Shown here piece after piece: positions 6,965-10,277 of a DNA stretch of 10,277 nt. This DNA is from Actinomycetota bacterium (GTDB lineage: Bacteria; Actinomycetota; Actinomycetes; Nanopelagicales; Nanopelagicaceae): the NCBI GenBank assembly GCA_009700715.1, contig WLLM01000015.1, positions 1 to 10,277 of the forward strand. Reading direction: 5' to 3'. The notes beneath the pieces were generated by a model, which saw only the letters and a program-made list of their open reading frames with translations, had not been told where the DNA came from and did not search any database. A program made the translations under genes and the position numbers. Position 1 is the stretch's first letter, and every line of letters begins with the position of its first letter.

Positions 6965-7768
6965 CTAGTTGGCTACATCTCGTTTTGTGAAAAGTGTGGT
7001 TGCGATGATCAGCGCAACACCAACATAAATTCCTGAGAGCGAAAGTGCGTGCGTGTAACTGATCGTCTCTGTTCCACCTGCGGCAACAGTTGCCAGTTGA
7101 CTTCCCGGAAGCCATTCGAGGGTGCTCGATTTAACTGCTCCAACAATATTTTCAATAATTAGTAGCCAGAGCACGCCGATGGAGATTGAGCTAATTGGTG
7201 AACGAAGTAAAATTCCGAGCACCATCCCGATGATTCCGAAGCCAAGCACTGAGATATAAACATTTAGCGCCGTCTTGGCTATTTCTATACGACCATCGCT
7301 GTTAAACCAAAGGGCTGTGTTCACATCTTTGCCGCCTGCAAGAGCGAATGAGACTCCGATAGAGATAATCGCGCCTACCAAGGTCATGAAAATCGCGAAA
7401 ACTTTCATCGATGCCAGTTTTCCAACTAGCAAGCGAATACGACCTGGTTGGCGTACTAATAAGTTTCGCAAAGTTCCTAGTGAATATTCCTGGGCAGTTT
7501 GTGCCGCAAAAACGCAGAGCGCGATGATTCCAAGAAGGTTGCCGATGCTTGAGAAGGCTTGAGTTGATCCGCTTGGTAGCGCAAGCATCTCGCGAGTTAT
7601 TCGCACGCCGCGATCACCATTTCCTTGCGGAGAATCAATTAATAAGAAGAGGAGTGATGAGACTAGAACGCTAAAGAAGGCTACTGCGCCAAGCGTTCCG
7701 AGTAATAACGTGGGGCGGCGAAGTTTGCGCCATTCTGCGAAGAAAATTCGAACTACGCTAAGGATCAT
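6965..7768 (-). CDS. ABC-2 type transporter permease
   Basis: This is the membrane subunit of an exporter driven by the adjacent ATPase. The 267-residue protein has about six hydrophobic helices: 20-43, 72-92, 122-145, 169-188, 191-212 and 242-260. Between helices 2 and 3 lies the cytosolic stretch EYSLGTLRNLLVRQPGR (94-110), the EY..GT.R..L motif typical of ABC-2 permeases of the BcrB/NatB/DrrB type. A basic N-terminus (EWRKLRR, 12-18) fits an inside orientation. One extracytoplasmic loop (about 45-70) follows helix 1; it is far too small to be the FtsX ectodomain or a MacB domain. The ATG at 7768 overlaps the ATPase stop (ATGA), and AGGAGA lies six bases upstream. The substrate is unknown: lipid, peptide, antibiotic and sodium are all transported by relatives. 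Confidence 0.88.
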   Translation of the reverse strand: MILSVVRIFFAEWRKLRRPTLLLGTLGAVAFFSVLVSSLLFLLIDSPQGNGDRGVRITREMLALPSGSTQAFSSIGNLLGIIALCVFAAQTAQEYSLGTLRNLLVRQPGRIRLLVGKLASMKVFAIFMTLVGAIISIGVSFALAGGKDVNTALWFNSDGRIEIAKTALNVYISVLGFGIIGMVLGILLRSPISSISIGVLWLLIIENIVGAVKSSTLEWLPGSQLATVAAGGTETISYTHALSLSGIYVGVALIIATTLFTKRDVAN

Positions 7769-8673
7769 TTCTGATCTCCTGTCATTTCAAAGAATGTTTC
7801 TTCTAGGTTGGGTAGTTGCGGAGAAAGTTGCGTAAGAAGAATTCCAGCTTCAAAAGCCAATTTATTTAAGACACCAGCCCACTCGGCGGGACCCTCGATA
7901 TGTGCAACTCCATCGCGAATATGTGCTTTATGGCCCGCGTTGGCAGCGAGAGAAATTATCTTTGCTAAATCACTTTCATTTTCCGTCTTAACCAACATAA
8001 AAGGTTGTTGTGCATCAAACAAGTCTTGCATTGGACCGGCAAAAACTACTTCACCTTTGCGAAGCATTACTAGGTACTCGCTAATTAACTCGAGCTCTGA
8101 AAGTAAATGTGAAGATACAAAAACTGTGGTTCCTTTATCTGCAAGGGAACGAAGTAATTGGCGGATCTCTTGAATACCCTCTGGGTCAAGTCCGTTAGTT
8201 GGTTCATCTAGAATCAACAACTTTGGATCTGGCAATAACGCTGCTGCGATTCCGAGACGTTGTTTCATTCCTAAGGAATAGGTTTTGTATTTTGATTTTC
8301 CGCGTTCGGCCAGTCCTACTTGTTCGAGCAATTGATCAACTCGTTCGATAGGGAAACCACCCAAAGTTGCGAGAACTCTCAGATTTTCGGCGCCTGAGAG
8401 CGCAGGATAGAAAGCTGGTCCTTCGATCATTGCGCCAACTTGTGAAAGATATTTATCTGGAGAGGTAATTGACTGCCCCAAGATTTCGCCGGTCCCACCG
8501 GTAGGAGAGATAAGCCCGAGCAGCATCCGGATAGTTGTTGTCTTGCCAGCCCCATTCGGGCCTACAAAACCGCAAATAGTTCCGGCTGGCACTTGGAAAT
8601 TTGAATGTGAGACGGCTAAGCCAGAGTCGTATTTCTTACTTAAATCACTTACGGAGATCGCTAAATCGGGCAT
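7765..8673 (-). CDS. ABC transporter ATP-binding protein (BcrA/DrrA/NatA type)
   Basis: This cytosolic ATPase powers the ABC-2 permease encoded next to it. With ATG at 8673 it has 302 residues. Visible motifs are Walker A GPNGAGKT (38-45), signature YSLGMKQR (132-139, the SLGMK form common in export ATPases of this class), Walker B LLILDEP (152-158), D-loop GLDP (161-164) and H-loop His189 in SSHLLSE. Residues 80-90 (GAMIEGPAFYP) form the Q-loop region, with Glu in place of the usual Gln, as in many BcrA-like proteins. Residues from about 220 form the small C-terminal domain ending LEETFFEMTG, common in this family. An upstream in-frame TTG at 8718 would add 15 residues, but it lies upstream of a -10 box and inside metZ. 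The predicted transcript begins at or near the ATG. Confidence 0.92.
   Translation of the reverse strand: MPDLAISVSDLSKKYDSGLAVSHSNFQVPAGTICGFVGPNGAGKTTTIRMLLGLISPTGGTGEILGQSITSPDKYLSQVGAMIEGPAFYPALSGAENLRVLATLGGFPIERVDQLLEQVGLAERGKSKYKTYSLGMKQRLGIAAALLPDPKLLILDEPTNGLDPEGIQEIRQLLRSLADKGTTVFVSSHLLSELELISEYLVMLRKGEVVFAGPMQDLFDAQQPFMLVKTENESDLAKIISLAANAGHKAHIRDGVAHIEGPAEWAGVLNKLAFEAGILLTQLSPQLPNLEETFFEMTGDQK
7775..7780 (-). promoter_or_regulatory. Shine-Dalgarno site for the ABC permease
   Basis: AGGAGA on the minus strand is six bases before the permease ATG at 7768 and lies within the last codons of the ATPase gene (Thr-Gly-Asp). Together with the ATGA overlap it supports coupled synthesis of ATPase and permease. 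Confidence 0.75.
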
Positions 8674-8679
8674 GTATTG

Positions 8680-8688
8680 AATATAGCA
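8680..8688 (-). promoter_or_regulatory. extended -10 promoter of the ABC operon, predicted leaderless
   Basis: The minus strand reads TGC-TATATT, an extended -10 element (TGn plus a near-consensus hexamer, 8685 to 8680). Six bases separate it from the ATG at 8673, so transcription should start at or next to the A of the start codon. No Shine-Dalgarno sequence lies at a workable distance; AAGG occurs only about 20 bases upstream. The hexamer 17 bp upstream (AGATAA) is a poor -35, consistent with reliance on the TGn extension. Confidence 0.6.
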
Positions 8689-8697
8689 ATTGCACCT

Positions 8698-8703
8698 TAG
8701 AAT
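8698..8703 (+). promoter_or_regulatory. -10 promoter of metZ, predicted leaderless
   Basis: TAGAAT fits the actinobacterial -10 pattern TANNNT closely. Seven bases separate it from GTG at 8711, so the transcript should begin at the G of the start codon. No Shine-Dalgarno sequence precedes the GTG. A weak -35-like TTGAAT lies at 8677-8682 with a 15-bp spacer and overlaps the -10 of the divergent ABC promoter. Confidence 0.6.
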
Positions 8704-8710
8704 TATCTGT

Positions 8711-9934
8711 GTGAGCAAAGAGACCTGGGGCTATCAACCACGCAACCAACGCCCTGCACCTGATTGGGAAGTAAACCCGCAAACAGATGCCGTGCGTGCT
8801 GGTCTTGCTCGATCTGGTTTTGGTGAAACATCTGAGGCGCTTTATTTAAATAGTGGTTTCACTTATTCATCTGCACAGGAAGCATTCGATTCATTTGCTG
8901 ATGAAACCGACCACTTCTTATATAGCCGTTTTCATAATCCAACGGTTCAGATGTTTGAAAAGCGTTTGGCTGCTATCGAAGGCGCTGAATATTGCGTTGC
9001 AACTGGTTCAGGAATGTCAGCCATGTTTGCATCCGTTGCATGTTTAGTTAGCGCCGGCGATCACATCGTCGCATCGGCGGCAATGTTTAGTTCATGCCAC
9101 GTCGTACTCACGGAGTTTCTCCCTAAATGGGGCGTAACTGTTGAACTTGTTAAAGGCAATGATCCTGCAACTTGGGCAGCTGCTCTAAATAAACCAACCA
9201 AGGTTGTCTTTATTGAATCTCCAAGTAATCCGCTCATGGAGATTGTTGATATTCGCATGGTTAGCGACCTTGCCCATAAAGTCGGCGCCACGGTTATTGT
9301 CGATAACGTTATGGCATCTCCCGTTCTGCAAAAGCCGCTTGAACTTGGCGCAGATGTAGTTATGTATTCAGCAACCAAACATATAGATGGCCAGGGCCGC
9401 GTACTTGCTGGCGCCGTTCTCGGATCTTTCTCTTACATCCATGAAAATTTAATTCCATTTAATCGCCACACTGGGCCTTCACTTAGCCCATTCAACGCTT
9501 GGGTGCTTTTAAAATCGCTTGAAACGATGGAGATGCGCGTGCGTCGTATGTGTGAGAACGCGCAAGCAATCGCTGAATTTTTAGAAACACGTAAAGAGAT
9601 TAAGTCGGTTAAATATCCTGGGCTGAAATCACATCCAGATTACGTAACTGTTCAAAAACAGATGACCGGCGGCGGAAGTACCATCGGTTTCGAATTCGCT
9701 GGAAGCCAGAAGGACGCCTTTGCCTTTATGGATTCGCTACGAATCATTGATATTTCCAATAACTTGGGCGATAGCAAGTCACTTATTACCCATCCATCAT
9801 CGACTACTCATCGCCGCTTAGCGCCAGAAGTTCAGGCGGAAATGGGTATTACACCTTCGGTGCTACGTCTATCTGTTGGACTAGAACACGTCGATGATCT
9901 GATTAAGGATTTAACTCAAGCCTTTAAGAGCTGA
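8711..9934 (+). CDS. metZ: O-succinylhomoserine sulfhydrylase
   Basis: MetZ is a PLP enzyme that makes homocysteine directly from O-succinylhomoserine (or the acetyl ester) and sulfide, the direct-sulfhydrylation route to methionine. With GTG at 8711 it has 407 residues, normal for the Cys/Met-metabolism PLP family. Motifs (numbered from GTG) are [15 protein letters not shown] (38-52), YSRFHNPT (71-78; Tyr and Arg contact the PLP phosphate of the neighbouring subunit in relatives), ATGSGMSA (97-104, phosphate loop), ESPSNP (169-174), VDN (197-199, Asp198 binding the pyridine nitrogen) and [12 protein letters not shown] (219-230) with Schiff-base Lys223. TKHIDGQGR is the hallmark separating MetZ from MetB and MetC. 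An in-frame TTG at 8690 lies upstream of the -10 box and is unlikely. The gene ends 19 bp inside convergent ctaB. The choice of acetyl or succinyl ester cannot be settled from sequence alone. Confidence 0.94.
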   Translation: MSKETWGYQPRNQRPAPDWEVNPQTDAVRAGLARSGFGETSEALYLNSGFTYSSAQEAFDSFADETDHFLYSRFHNPTVQMFEKRLAAIEGAEYCVATGSGMSAMFASVACLVSAGDHIVASAAMFSSCHVVLTEFLPKWGVTVELVKGNDPATWAAALNKPTKVVFIESPSNPLMEIVDIRMVSDLAHKVGATVIVDNVMASPVLQKPLELGADVVMYSATKHIDGQGRVLAGAVLGSFSYIHENLIPFNRHTGPSLSPFNAWVLLKSLETMEMRVRRMCENAQAIAEFLETRKEIKSVKYPGLKSHPDYVTVQKQMTGGGSTIGFEFAGSQKDAFAFMDSLRIIDISNNLGDSKSLITHPSSTTHRRLAPEVQAEMGITPSVLRLSVGLEHVDDLIKDLTQAFKS

Positions 9935-10277
9935 GCTACAACGAGCAATACCGATAGCAAACTTAAGTAAGTAATCGACCATTGAAAAATTTTGCCTGCA
10001 ACTTTTTCATAGTGATCGGATTTTTCATCTAACCCACGAAGCTGGGCGGCAAAAATTAATCCAAGAGCAACGGTGATCGCCATCGCCCAATTTTGGAGTT
10101 CAGCGTTGATTATTAGTGCAACCGAGGATGCGATCATCGCGATTGTATAAATCCACATCTGACGCAATAAGTGAGTCTTGCTGGCTACTACTGGCAACAT
10201 CGGTATATGTGCTGCGGCATAGTCATCTTTATATTTAATCGCCAGCGCCCAAAAGTGCGGCGGCGTCCAGAAAAAGA
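9916..10277 (-). CDS. ctaB: protoheme IX farnesyltransferase (heme O synthase), C-terminal part
   Basis: CtaB (CyoE) adds a farnesyl group to heme b to make heme O for terminal oxidases; it is a polytopic membrane protein of the UbiA prenyltransferase family. The window shows the last 119 residues, open to the right edge. My hand translation of the first 25 gives [19 protein letters not shown] followed by AAAHIP, and then MLPVVA. This stretch is highly characteristic of CtaB and carries its second Asp-bearing region. Three further hydrophobic helices follow (about visible residues 39-58, 61-80 and 97-117), ending in TGA at 9916. The first Asp-rich motif and the start lie outside the window. 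ATG at 10200 is internal, not the start. The 3' end overlaps metZ by 19 bp, so there is no room for a separate terminator between them. Confidence 0.95.
   Translation of the reverse strand, partial: FFWTPPHFWALAIKYKDDYAAAHIPMLPVVASKTHLLRQMWIYTIAMIASSVALIINAELQNWAMAITVALGLIFAAQLRGLDEKSDHYEKVAGKIFQWSITYLSLLSVLLVVAQLLKA

Noticed and set aside
6965..8673. The ABC pair as FtsEX, which would activate the neighbouring coiled-coil hydrolase
   Set aside because: The permease has about six helices, an ABC-2 EY..GT.R motif and only a short outer loop. FtsX has four helices and a large ectodomain. The ATPase signature is also of the BcrA type.
8674..8718. TTG starts at 8718 (ABC ATPase) and 8690 (metZ)
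   Set aside because: Both lie upstream of the -10 boxes assigned to these genes, add residues outside the conserved domains and have no ribosome binding site; the ATG at 8673 and GTG at 8711 fit the family N-termini better.
9916..10200. A separate 94-residue membrane protein beginning at ATG 10200
   Set aside because: The frame continues upstream without a stop to the window edge and encodes the conserved CtaB segment, so the ATG is internal to ctaB.

Overview
The window is a densely packed chromosomal segment, probably from a low-GC, streamlined actinobacterium such as the freshwater acI / Nanopelagicales lineage. Three things suggest this. The gene order tilS-hpt-ftsH-folE-folP-folB-folK is typical of Actinobacteria. 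The Hpt and FolP proteins look strongly actinobacterial. Base composition is modest (mid-40s % GC by eye), with very short or overlapping gene junctions. The lineage is an inference; only the gene order and protein motifs are read directly.

Region 1 (1-6891, minus strand) is a run of eight genes. Read in the direction of transcription they are: a secreted NlpC/P60 wall hydrolase, tilS (tRNA-Ile lysidine synthase), hpt (purine salvage), ftsH (membrane AAA+ protease), folE, folP, folB and folK (cut by the left edge). Junctions inside the run range from an 8-bp overlap to a 47-bp gap, which suggests one or a few long transcripts. FolE, FolB, FolK and FolP together cover most of the pterin branch of folate synthesis: GTP to dihydroneopterin triphosphate, aldolase cleavage, pyrophosphorylation, then coupling to p-aminobenzoate. 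FolE uses GTP, which Hpt can help supply by salvage. TilS and FtsH are housekeeping functions that travel with this cluster in Actinobacteria.

Region 2 (6965-8673, minus strand) is a two-gene ABC exporter. An ATPase of the BcrA/DrrA/NatA type overlaps by 4 bp with a six-helix ABC-2 type permease. The substrate cannot be read from the sequence.

Region 3 (8674-8710) is a 37-bp divergent promoter region. Each strand has a -10 hexamer placed so that transcription should begin at the start codon, predicting leaderless mRNAs for both the ABC ATPase and metZ.

Region 4 (8711-10277) holds metZ (PLP-dependent O-succinylhomoserine sulfhydrylase, methionine synthesis) on the plus strand. It converges, with a 19-bp overlap, on the 3' end of ctaB (heme O synthase), whose 5' part lies beyond the right edge.

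No tRNA, rRNA, CRISPR array, insertion sequence or phage gene was seen, and no gene-free stretch exceeds 73 bp. I see no convincing new system. The points most worth a second look are the paired leaderless promoters, the wall hydrolase upstream of tilS, the lysine-rich N-terminus of FtsH and an altered RVHD motif in FolP.
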